A stretch of DNA of 64,000 nt. Origin: Folioceros fuciformis (Eukaryota; Anthocerotophyta; Anthocerotopsida; Anthocerotales). The position numbers and the translations under genes are program-made. Below the pieces are notes generated by a model. That model worked only from the letters and a program-made list of their open reading frames with translations. It ran no database searches and was not told the DNA's origin. Location: assembly GCA_049999805.1 (NCBI GenBank), contig JBNGIO010006345.1, forward strand, positions 174,093 to 238,092. Direction: 5' to 3'. The first letter of the stretch is position 1. Each line of letters starts with the position of its first letter. Of the stretch, positions 11,133 through 23,600 are shown one piece after another.

Positions 11133-13316
11133 CTAGCATCTGTTGCCGGCTGAGGCAATAAGGAGGCTGACAGCAACCGTAAACATCAACAACATTCCTG
11201 TCAGCAGAGCATAGGTTTTGCGTGAAGAGCCATGGTACTCTCCGAATAATATAACGCCCCAGAATGTTCCCACTAAGGGCAAGGCCTGCAACAGGGCACA
11301 AGGCCACGAGTGCGTAGAGGTGAGCGAGTGAGCCTGCAATCAAAGGGGCACTGATACAAGACCTGACTTTGTGGAATGAGATGTGCTCACCTGCACAGCA
11401 TCTGCGGCTGCGTAGCCGGCTGCTTGCCCTCCCATAAACTGGAAGCCATTTCCAAAGCCACAAACAAGGCCTGCCATGATGGCCAAGCCCCTGCCCTTGG
11501 AGTCTCGAAGGTATGCTGACAAACTCGATTTTGGCAATCCCAATATAGGATTGTATAGTAAATATACGTTCACACACACGGCACATACGAAGAAGGCCGA
11601 AGAGAAGTAGAAAAATGTAGTATACACCACCAAATGAGGAACTCCTGGCTTCAATAGATGGAGCTGATCATTTGTTGCGATGTTGAAAAGTGGAGAGAAG
11701 CAGGCGTAGCAGGAGCCAGTCAAGGAAGCAAGAAGAAGCCCAAAGTGATACTTGGACCCTTTCACCTGGAAAATTTGAGAGCCGAGTGTGACTACAGCCA
11801 GTTAGAAGTCGCTCCAGAGGTGAGAGGTAAGGGCTTTGCACAAACGCATATCAGTTCCAGTCGCCCTTGAAAACAGCTTTGCGGCCTTAACACTGGCTCA
11901 AAGAGGGGACAGTGCACAATGCTTCTGCAATTCAAGCAGGCTCCTTGCCTCAAATTCCAAATTGTCTCTTCGGGTGAAAGCAGTCTTGATTGAAACACCA
12001 AACATGGTAAACCCAAACACCCAAACAACTACCGTGGATGTAGAACAACCTTAATTGCTCTACTCTCTTCGACGTGTTTGAGGAACTCTGCACTTCCAGC
12101 CACTAGCTTAGCTGGATCCAGTTGGCTGGCGCTTCCTTTCGAAACCAGGGGATGTTCCTCCGAGCTCGTGTCCGCACTGCCCTTTTCACCTGCTCCACCC
12201 GACAAACCACAAAGCACATAATCCCAAGCCAATGACGCAACAGCCAAGAAAAATCAATGCGCACCAGGAGTATTCCATGGTAACACCGACACAATCTTTT
12301 AAATGGCAACAAGCAATACTTACCCCAACTATCTTGGAAAACTTTCCCTGATCCTGGATCTTTCCTCTCGTCAACCAAGGGCCTAACAAACGGAAAGGGT
12401 AGACAAATTCAGGTGAATTGCTGAGTGTAAGACAAATATAGCTGCACACAACATGGAAAGCCAGGATCTACCTATATCCCAGACTACAGCTGGCTTCATT
12501 GCTTAATTTTGCTTCAATGTCAGCTGAATTGGAAGCATGACAAAAAGAGCCCAAACCAACAGCCACAAGGAAACAGCCAACCCCAGGAAAAAGAATCTCG
12601 GCTTGATTCAAGCCTTTGTCCAAAAAATAATTCACACAAGTCCCTGCAAAGATATCAGAAAGACATCAGGGCCCTGTTTTCTGGTCGGCTTGTCGCTGTG
12701 TAACAATTGGGAAAGCAGAGACAACAATATTTCCCATTTATACCGCCAGCCGACACAGGTTAGTTCCTACATTTTTCTGGTCCTAACCACCCTCGGAGTG
12801 TGTTGCGGGACATTTACCACCAACCACAGACAAACTCGCTGAAACAACTTCTGTTAGAGAGATGCCCGCAAAGGCAAGCGAATACTGCATCAGAATGTTC
12901 CCCGTGCATAGTGCTAGACCGCCTGCCAGAGCGAAGGCAACAGAAGGGCCATTCTCCTGTTTAAGAGCTGAAGTTACGTCAGAGCATATCATCTCACTCA
13001 AGGCGCAACGTGTTCCCCCAATTCAGATAACCTACAACGTGATATGTGATGAGCAGAGAATACAATAACAGCAGCTGACCTGAAAGAGCTGAACTGTGAA
13101 ACGAGGAAACTCAGGGGAGTCCGGCCCAAATTGTCCAAGGGTCAAGGCAAACCCAATAGCCACCAAATACGTCGTGGTTGCATAATCCAGATAAGTGTGC
13201 TGCGGCAATCGGCCCCTTCGTTCCAGGATATTGAAGAACACGGGCCATGAGCCAAGACACCATAAGGAGGCAATTATGAAGCAAATGGCTTCCGCTTTGT
13301 CCCGTACCATCCACAT
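11133..13316 (-). CDS. UPS: Ureide permease (UPS family), 7 exons
   Basis: About 424 residues. Exons: 13316-13080, 12956-12818, 12643-12472, 12382-12324, 12189-12050, 11765-11391, 11285-11133 (TAG). Family hallmarks in order: LERRGRLPQHTYLDYATTTY (exon 1), ISLTEVVSASLSVV (exon 2), VNYFLDKGLNQAEILFPGVG (exon 3), EESRAIK (exon 5), FSPLFNIATNDQLHLL and GFGNGFQFMGGQAAGYAAAD (exon 6), and FWGVILFGEYHGSSRKTY (exon 7). UPS proteins are about ten-helix plasma membrane transporters of allantoin and other oxo-purine/pyrimidine derivatives. The hydrophilic central loop (exons 3-5) is the least conserved part, so the 59-bp exon 4 and the ends of exons 3 and 5 are the weakest calls. The start is inferred from the family pattern: an ATG just before the first helix. 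Confidence 0.91.
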
Positions 13317-14625
13317 CGATGTTTCTGCTTGGGTTACCAAACACCGGCCGACCAATCTGGCCAGAAGATGGAATCCTCCAGATTGCGCTGATGGCTGATG
13401 CAGTGATGTCCTGTTAACATTTGCAGTCCTGTGCTTTCCTGACGTTCTAATCAGATCGCGGACACCACACCAGAGTTTGAACTTAGTCCCACGCACTTTC
13501 AAGTTTTCAGCACTGACTGCACTTCCAGGCACACAGTGACAGCAATCCGAAGGCGGCAATTCTACGCCCAGGTTGCGGAGACGTAGATTCCCGAAGTATT
13601 CTCATCTCAGCTGTCAAATGCCGAAGCTACGCCGCTGAAGCGAATGTCTCAACAACTGCACCACCACACAATCAAACCAAACACTGAATGAACAACAGAG
13701 ATGCCGTCTCCTGTTTGCTTTGCGACAGCACGAAATCTGCAGAACGTCGCGTTCAACCAATTGAAGAAGGACGCCGATTGGGAGAGACTCACATTTGACA
13801 GGCAGGCGAAACTTCCATGACTGGGAGGTAAGCCCAAGGGAGAAGCACGGCCGCTGGCACAACATGGTAAACCGTTGTGCAGCCAAGCCTTCCACGCATC
13901 CGAAAGCTCCGCCGGCCACCCAAACCGAGCGACTCGGATGAGGGATGGAAGACCCGCCTTGCAGTGGAATTTCGGACCAAGCAGCGAATGTGCGGGACAA
14001 CAAACGCTACACGGAACTTCGCTGTCGATGGTTAGTTTTAAGCTTTTACACACCGACAAAGAGGAGTTTTCGTAAAATAGTCTCCCGACAATTACACATA
14101 CATTTATTGGCCCACAGAACCGGTTGTACCCCGAAAGAGGGAAGGATAAGGATGACTGGTGACATGTGTATGTACGTGCTCTGTACGAGTACTGCGACAT
14201 CCACTTGTTTCACAATTACAGAGGACTGCGCATAGGATGTACAAATGTACCTGAAACAGAAAGAAGAAAGGTTAACTGTCAAAAGTTATTGTTGATTGAA
14301 GGAATGTCCTCGTAGGGAAAACCGGCAGACATTCTGGCAGGGGACTGTAGATCTACCATGACACTCGAGCGAACGTCACAGAGCTAGTACATCTGCCACC
14401 CGATCTCCAGGATTGGCTCAAGCAAGCTGCACAGCAAGCTGGTGCGTAAGAATCAACCCCGGATGGTAGAGAAGGCAACTTGCAGGAGTGTTGTAGAGAC
14501 ATACCAACGTTCACAAGGAATCTCCGCTCGAACCAGTGATGATGCATGACATGGCACAGACGTCGAGTACTGGTAGTACGGACAATTATTGTTGGGTAAA
14601 ATCCCTTAAATAAGCACGGGCGGAC
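13317..14625. other. Intergenic region between ureide permease and spatacsin genes
   Basis: Expected to hold the permease promoter/5' UTR and the spatacsin 3' UTR, both on the minus strand. A 183-codon minus frame (13649-14200) has no recognised domain and was not called. Confidence 0.4.
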
Positions 14626-17600
14626 CTACATGATCGGCAAGTAAGCTCCTCCGTGGCCTCTTTTCAAAAGGAGAGGCCCAGCATTCTCAGGGACTTTATC
14701 CAGCAACCGCGAACAAGTATCAACCACATCTGAAAACCCAGTTGCCATGATAGCCAGCTGTATTCTCAGTCTGATGTCAGGAACGCGATTGAGGAGTAAC
14801 CTAAAACTTTTTGCCAGCGAGGTTTTCAGCTGGACATCTGCTGGCGTAATCCATTTAGAGAAATCAATCTGGTCACCCCGAGCAGCCAGTTCAGCCCTGT
14901 AGAATCTGGTGAGCTCCAACAGCGTGTCTTTGGGTAGAGGCAGGGTCGCCACAAAGTCACTCAGAAAATGATCGAAGCGGGCCGGATAGAGCAGCATGTG
15001 GTTCCAAATCACCGGAACCCATTCGGCCGGTTGATTCAACCCATAAGCCTCTGCAACAATCAATGCCTCCTGAAACCGTGGCTGTTCCACCATTAGACGG
15101 CGTGCATTGGTGTCTGATAAGTTGAGCCAAAGGTGCTCTGGCATAAGCAACTGCAAGGATATCAGGGAGGCTTGAGCGCAGCATTTCTTTGCTTTAATAC
15201 CGGCCTCCACGGCTGCATAAAGCTGACCAGCTTCTGCGAATAACCTCATAACCTCTAAAAGGTCTTCACTTCGTTCTAGATCATTCTGGGCGACCCAGAC
15301 CTCAAGTCCTTTCCGAGCCCTTGCCTGCTTAAGGTTTGCCAGATCATGTTTCATAGAGAAATGGATATACACCTGCTCAAGTGCGTCTAGATCATGAGGA
15401 TTGAAGTGCTTGAGGGCAGAAAGGAGAGCGAGGCAGAAACCCGGGGTACCCGATGATGATTCAAGGCCAGCCTCACTATATGTGCGGAGGAGGAGGTTCA
15501 GCTGTCCATGCTCTATCAGCAGATCCAGAATAAAACGCCATCTACGGAAGTCTGCAATGCCTGTTAACAGCCGAGCCAAACAGATGAAAGCTCCCTCTGC
15601 AACGTAGATTTTCACACGTTCAGATGCCAAGGCCACCAGAATAACCATTCCATCTAAACAATCTGAGGCTTCATAGAAGTGATGAGTCAGTATCAGCAGC
15701 TCCACTTCACAAGCAAGTGGGATTGCTTGTTCTGACGAAACCAGCCGCATGAGTGCATGTCCAACCTCCGGCTCAGAGGGACAAAGCTTTGCCCACTTCG
15801 TAAAATCGGACGTCCTCCATAGCAATGGTGCTGGGCCCTCTTCCTTCTGAGAACCGTTCAGATATCCACCACGATGAGCAGCAACTAAACCCTTCAAAAA
15901 AGATTCTGCCAGAATCTGTGCAATGCTGGGAGCTTCCATTAAATGCGTTGTAACCAAGAGTTCTGCCTCCGCAAGGGCATCTTGCCCTCTCAAAGCAAGC
16001 AGTTGAAGCAATTGTGACGACTCCATTTCAAACGCTTCTGAGAAAGGTAGTCCTAGAACATTAGCTATGTGGGAAACTGCTCCAATCCTTCTGCAGAACC
16101 CCTGCCCACATCCTTGTCGACATGCTGCAGTCAAGGCTTCCAAGGTATCTGGCTTTGACAACGAGGCAACATCCTCAACGAGTCCTCCTGAATACAAATG
16201 CTCCACTACGTTGGTTGACAGAAGATTTGCTATCAGAGGTTTGTCTGCAAGGGCAATATTCCAAGCAGCCTCCACAAGACCAAGTTCTATTGGACTCTGA
16301 CCTATCGACAGAGATTGCTGCAGCTGCTTCGCAGCAGACAAATGACCTGCCTCCAGGAGGTCTAACATCGCTTTTTTGGCACTAGTTGCATCAACTTGCG
16401 CCTTCCAGCCACCAAATGCTTCGTCCAGCTGTGTGCCACTAAATAAATACAGACCAGCTATATCCCGCTCCGTTACTTTGGCCTTGGACGACCTGCTTTC
16501 ATCCGATGCGTTTAATGCCTTGTCATCCAGATGCGCGCGTCTACCCATGTTATGCCCAGGGATCCGTCGTTGCTTCCCTTTACTATGCACCTCAGGTGCG
16601 CCCTTGACTTCAGGGGTATTTCCGGTGGTTGAAAATGGCGGTCTTCTAGCCTGCAGATTTGCTTTGGAGATCACATCTTGTGACTTCTCGAAATGATCTG
16701 AGATGCGCTGAGTGCCATTGGATGGTACCACTTCATTCATCTCCCTTACAACACCTGCACTCTTTTCAGACTCCGCCTCTACTGCCAACATCCACACTCG
16801 TGTCTCGAGCTCACCTAAAAAGTCAGATGGAAAATTACCTTGTGGATCACTGAGCCACTGATACGCAAAGAGTACAAGCTGATGCAGTTCAGATGAGGGA
16901 ATCTTTGAGTCTAAATCATTCGCGTGCTTGAGGAAGAACAAGCCAGCCCGTTGAGGAGGAAAGCAATATTTTGTAAACAATGCATGACAGTGACCCCATA
17001 AAGCAGCTCGTTCCTCAGGAAAGTCCCACAGCAATTCCTTCCAGTCTGTAACCATGGCTTCAGCTTGAGTGTCAGTTACATGATGAAGAGCTGCTCCCGT
17101 GCTGGGCTGACCATCTTTGAGATCCAGCTGACGGGCCCAGCTGCGAGCATCCTCCCACCGCCCTTCTTTTGCCAAAGCCATGAGAAGTTCATCGTCTTCC
17201 AAACTGGTTCCACCTGCCAACGACTGATTCCTGTCCTGCAGGGCTGGCTCTGCCAGTTGCATCTTCCAATACAAACGCCTAAACCGAATAGCAGCTGGAC
17301 CTCCATCTCCAAAGTCTACTGTTGATAAAGGCTGAAGTAAGCGATGACGTTCATACGGGGAAGGACATGCATCAAGCATTGCATCTGCAGCAGATATTGC
17401 AGCTCCTGTTATCCAGGTGGAAGACGACCTGGACTTCTGCAGCTCTTCTTTGAGACGTGTTGAGAATGAAGACAGATGGGCAGAAGCTTCTGCTAGTCGC
17501 ATCTGAGAGAAAGCCTGCAGAAATCTGATGAAAGGCAGGAGAGATGAGCTTGGCGAGAATAGCTCAAAGCCCTTCAAGAGAGGGAAGAACTCCTGCCGTT

Positions 17601-20600
17601 CACAGAACGATGCCACCTTTTTTGCAAGAGATTCGTGATCTACCAGTAACTCGTTCATGGGCAGTTTATCTACAGCTGCTGAGTACTGGATGTCCTGCCC
17701 TATGTCCCCACCACGCTCGGTAGACTCCTGCGTTTCAGGTGTTGCATATGCTGAAATAGTTTTCTGTCGTTTCATTGCTCTCTTCATCCAATCTGAAAGA
17801 CACTCATCCTTCTCACCAGCATGTGCTTCACAAGAAGCAGGCACATCAGGGAGGCCAGATTCTTCCACCGGGGCAATCACACCTAGCCATACATCAAAAC
17901 ACAAAAGGGGATCCACATCATCATAACAGGAGGCAACCACAGGCAAAAGAGGCCATTTCAAAACTCTAGCCTTCTGCAGAAGAGCAAGAGATGGCTTTCC
18001 AGACTTTTCACAAGCTGCTACCAGTGTGAACAACTCTTCCTGGGACCCAGTCTCTTCTGTAATGAAAGAGTCTGCAGCTGATGGCAAAGTTGATGGCAAG
18101 CTTTTCAGTACAATCAAGATATGACTTCTCAGCCTTGTGTCGTTAAAGTCAGCTGCCACTATAGGAATAAGCTTCTCAAGAGGACAAGCTTGAATTTGAG
18201 CTTCAGACAGAAAGTCAACCCAATCATTATCTCGTGCAAGAGCCCTGAGATACGCATAGCTTAAGGGGATCTGATGAGCATGACAAAATGCTGTAACGGT
18301 AGCCCACTGTTCACTGAACGAACGTCCAGAGCCTGCTGTACGCTCATCTTCTTGCTGAGGGTAGCTGACCTTTGACCGGCTGTAATCATGAAGGATGGCC
18401 TTCTCAAGCAACTCTGATATGGCAATGCTGGCTTTTCTGTAGCGATGAGTACCTGCTTTTCCAACCAGGAGTTGCAGATTGTCTGTGTTCATAACTTCTG
18501 ATACATAGTCCTCTACCAGTGTCAGCATATGAGACACAGCAGAGGTGAAGCCAGCCTCCAAGAGCTCCTGGCTGAGTTGCTCAGTGTTGTATGCCTTCTC
18601 AAGGAACTCAGATATCCTTCTCAGTGATAAAACAACAATGCGAACCATACTTGCCGGGACACCACATAGCTCAAGAAAACAAATACAAGCTGTAACAACT
18701 CTTACATTAGCATATTCACGAACTGCCAGCACTACAGCCAACGAAACGACTTTCCGTTCACTGATTGTAAGGGCTGAAAGGACAGCTGAAGGGTCTAGCT
18801 TCTGGTAGTGATCATTCTTCAGCCGTGAGTCCAGGAGATACTGAAAAGCTGCGACACCTCTCCCTCTTCGTAGAAAAAACACCACCTTGGGTTCAGAATC
18901 CTCAGGGTGTCCTACATTCAACTCCCTTTCAATCGACGCCTGGATTAAAGCCTCCCATTTCTCAGGCCCTTCCTCTAGCTCCTGCAGACTATCTACAGAG
19001 TCCTCAAGCTTCAGAAGCCCTTCACCATCAGGCTCTGTTGAGAGCTGGACTAGACGCCTGACACTCTTCGGTGTCCACTGAGGCATCATTCCCAATATAG
19101 ACAGATCATTTCTTGCACATGAGAAAAGACCTTTCCGCCATGACAGATACTCTGCCAAATTTGTAGCACGCTCTCCAGCGTCTAAGGATAGATCTGCCAC
19201 AGGGGAATCACTTGAACAGGCAACCAAATGCTTCCATAAAGTCGGAAACTCTGTTACCCTCTTTCTTGACGGACTGGGCGACAAACTAAACGAATTTGTT
19301 GACAGGCCACTCCACATATAAGTTTTCAAAGGCACAGGTGTATACACAAGATTTGCGTACGCCAGCTTTTCCCCTGCAACTTCGCATAAGTGATCAAAGC
19401 TGCGGAAGGTGTGTTCAACATCCTCAACTCGCGTGCACTTGAAATCACTGGAACCTGAGGCAACCATAAACTTTGCATTCTCCACAGAAGCATCATACTC
19501 ACATCCTTCCATGTAGGATAGGAGAAGCCATGACGCCCAATGACAACCATCCGCAATTGCAAGCATTCTGCTTGCAAACTCCTTATCGCTATTTAACGCA
19601 GCCTGATCAACGTGAAGCGACAGAGTATGTGGCAAAGAGTTCTCAACGCAGTGAAGGACCATCAATTGCTGCACGGCTTTGACAGTGCTCTCATTCAAAT
19701 CAACCTCTTTGAGAGGCCTCGGAGAACTGGAGGTAGACGAAGACTCATCAGCAGTCCCTGTTTCACCACAATGAGAGAATAATCTATCACCCCGTGCTAG
19801 TAAAGCAACCACCTCCGTAGTACCTTTCCATCTTGTTTGAAAAAAAATTCCTTTCCTCAACAGCTTGTCCTCCAGCATCTGCCTCATCCAGATTGTAAGC
19901 AGCCAATCTGAACTGATAGACAAGATCTGTACGTCAGGTATGACAACTTCCACCGACTCAAAATTTAAGTTTGAACTCACGTACAGCTGACCCAGGTGGA
20001 GCGCAGCTGAGGGAATCTCATCAAGAAGGGAGGAAACCTCAGACCAATTGTGACGAGCAATATGGTAGTCCACCTTAGTTTCCCATGGGGTAGAATACCC
20101 TATGATGCCAGGCTGGTCTAGGAGAACCCGATCAAACGTCACCTTGTCCCAGGGGTAAAGCCAGATAGCTGCAGCAGAAAAATAACCGGCAAAAGGATTA
20201 TCCTGAATCACAGATGCACCCGGGGAATCTTGTGCATTGCCAGAAACATTCCATGAGCCAATAACAACTCCATCAACTTCCCCACACTCGATGACTTCAC
20301 CATCGACAGACAGTTGTGGTCTGTCTATATCATTTGATTCAACAACTTTCCCTATACTTGCAAGATACTTTCGTCGTGTGTTGTAAGCACTCCAAAAGCT
20401 ACTCCCAGGATACACACCCTCTAGGTGGTGAACTTTATCCAGTAACTCTCTCTCATCTGCTCCAAGCCAGCCATGTTTTTGCAGTTCAGCACTAGCTATT
20501 CTGCGGAGATCACGCCTAGTGGTCCCCAGCGCCAGCTCATGAAGAGAAACCTCAACATCCTCCCCAAGAGCAGAGAGTGCTGCGATTGCTGATTCAGTCT

Positions 20601-23600
20601 TCCCTTCACACATCCACTGATAGACAATGCCTCGCCCAATTTCCTGCAACTCTTGAAAAAGGTCCTCTGTTTCTGGCTGGACATCTTCCTTTGCGTATAG
20701 CGCCTGCAGCTGGACAAGAGCCAGGGGCACCCGCCCAGATTGCAGTGCATCCTTTACCACCCCTGCAGCATCTAGCTTATCGCGCTCCCATCTTGAGACC
20801 ATGTCGCCAGAATTTTCCACAGCAACAATACGCAAGTCCTCTCTGATGCCATCTGGAAGCAAAGGAACCTCATCCCCACACTGCCCCATACCTGAATCTA
20901 ACTCCAGGATCCCACTGGTGGACGCATGACCACCTAGCTGCTGATGCACAGCACTCGAGAGGGCCGGCACACTTAACCCAACACCATCAGAGCTTATTCC
21001 ACCTGTAGGCGAATGACTCAAAATTTCTAGCTTTCTTTCCCCACCAACCACAGTCGTCGCCTTGCTCACTGGCACCTCATCTGTAACCACCACCGCACCT
21101 TTGCTATGACCTTGATCAGAATCTGTGACTCGGCTATCCACTCTGTCTTGCAGACCCCTGATGAGTTCCAGAAAGCCTGCCAGTTCAGAAAGCTCACTTG
21201 AAACCAGCTGGTCTTCAGGTAGTGCAATTTTGACAGAATTTTGCTTCCGGTTGCGCTGATGTAGCCCCAACCAGCCTTGCTGTTGAATCAAGCTTGTAGC
21301 AAAGGAAGCTGCCATTGCAAGAAACCTAGATGAACGAGCCAGTTCCTTGTCACCTTGCAACCCATTGATCATGAGCTCAACAGCCGCAAAGAGCGTGTGC
21401 AGCACGCCAGGCTTTGACACACTGTCGTGCATCAAGGTTTCCAGTGCCTGCTCTACCTCATCGATTTGGATGAAGCTCAACCCAAGCTCCAGCCGTCTCA
21501 ATCTCAAAAGTGACAAGTTCCACCCGTTCTGCACACAAAGTTGCTCAGTTTCAGTCAGCTTATCATAAATGAGTGCTCTGTCCAAAACTTCCGCTTGCCA
21601 TTTTTGCAAAGCTCCAGGGATGTTCTCCTGCTTTACGCACGTGTCATGATCCAACAGGTCCTCAAACTTGGCACCAGTAGGCCACCATTGCCCAGTGACA
21701 TGTGGTCTTGTAAGTATAGATTCACCTGAACGCAATGCCAGTGAAGGAAGCACAACATGGAGACCAATGGGAGTCACGAAGTATAGGGACCCGCAGAAGG
21801 AGAAAGGTAACACTGTACTACTGCATCTCTTCTTCTTCTTCCCTCTACAATGCAGCATAGCAGAAGCTGATGGGTGTGCAAGGTTAATATCATCCATGAC
21901 GCCATTGGAGAGATCCAGCTCAATGCAGACTATCTCCATGCACCCCGTAGAAGATAACGCGACCACAACATCATAAGGAGTAAGCACCATCTCCTTGAGA
22001 TCCTGTATACTTCTATAAGAGCACAACACCACCTCTCGTCGTCTTCTCCTTACTTCCCTTGCTGATATGTCATTGAGATAATCTCCGCGCTTACTGCTTT
22101 CGTTTTGCAGGCTGACAGCATCTATTGCGGCATTCTTAGCATTATCTGGGTCATGAAGCCACTGATGGTACTTTGTAGTTGTGCAACGCCCGATGTCAAT
22201 GCCTGCTACACCCCACGTCGCCATGGTATGTGTACCACAGGGTATGTCAGAGACAGCCAGTCTTTGACTCGCCCCTGGTAAGACAACGGATAAACCCTCG
22301 TCCAGGGAGACAATGAACACAACGCCCAAAACGTCACCAGCAGCCAGCATCCTACTGTCAGGAGTTAATGCGAGGCGAGTGAAGTGGTGTACAGCATTGG
22401 ACTCATGCCGTTCCGTGAATGGATCAAGATCCTGGTGGCGTCGATTTTGTCCTACTCGAGTTCTTGACAGTCCTTCTGCTCCCTCCATCCACGAATGCCG
22501 TTTGGAGAAACCACTCCAAACAAGCTCCTTCGCCTCATGGTTCCTTGCAATCCCACTCGGATTGCTCGATCCACCTTGGATCTGCGGTGGTACACTTTGT
22601 TTAGTAACATCAATAGAAGACAAAAACTTTCCACTGCCTGCAGTCCAGAGAAAAATCTGTCCCTCCTGTGTCAAACCTGCCAAGATGTCACGAGACAGAG
22701 TAAAATCTACCCACGGACTTGCAGGGTCCATGGTTCGCCACTCGGGTCTCCTCTCACAACAGGAAAGCTTCAATCCACCCGGCTCCACAGCAGCAAGAAC
22801 CACAAAGGGGTCATTCCCGGCAAACACTCTTGATGCATGTATTTTCTCTGCAACCTGTTTGCCAAAGACAAGTGCCACAACCCTGTGCCCAGGACTGGAC
22901 AGAATATCCAAAATGCCGTATTCCTCACTCCCAATGTGCTCTTCCACGTGACGAGGACTTGGCACAATAGGCTCTTCAGCCACCTGATACTTCAGCCCGA
23001 GAGTGATGAGACGGCAAAAACTGTGTGACGGACGAGATATCGTCGTAGTGGCAATTCCTCCCGAGGAAGTCCTCGTAAACCGCAAACCAAGTCCCTCAGC
23101 CAAATCTTCCAGCTCCGCCTCATCGCAAGCAGCATGAAAGCCTTCCCCCTCTCGGAAACTGGCTTTACTGAGCCCACCCTCACCGGCAAGGGGCACACTG
23201 CCTTGCTCGTCATACGCCGAGCTCGAATCCTCCCCTGGCAATTCCTCGGCGTGTCCAACCTGTACATCTGCACGAAGCTGCGCACCTTCTGCAGCCTGGG
23301 AACGGCAACCATCCCATCCCACGATACGCAGGCCATCATCCCCCGCCGCGAAGAGAAACTGCTCAGATCGCGAATCCCCTTCGCATTGCGCCCATGCCAG
23401 ACACTTGACATTTCGTAGCACAGGAAGGTGTGCATTCGGAATCAAGCCCTCGGATCCGGTCCTTAGGGGGAGAACAACCACATTCCCCTCGCGGGACAGC
23501 AGCAAAAGCGTGTCTTGAGATGGAGAGAGAGCAGCAGCACAAAAGTCCGCGAGATAAGACAGTCGCTCAGACCAAGCCTGCAACAAAAGGGAGGGGACCT

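Noticed and set aside
13649-14200. 183-codon minus-strand ORF between ureide permease and spatacsin
   Set aside because: No recognisable domain, poor start and composition like UTR/intergenic DNA; a second frame is open in the same place.
22313-22951. 212-codon plus-strand ORF inside spatacsin
   Set aside because: Antisense shadow of the spatacsin frame; no domain, and part of it is mirrored by the copy at 3.8-4.2 kb simply because the DNA is duplicated.
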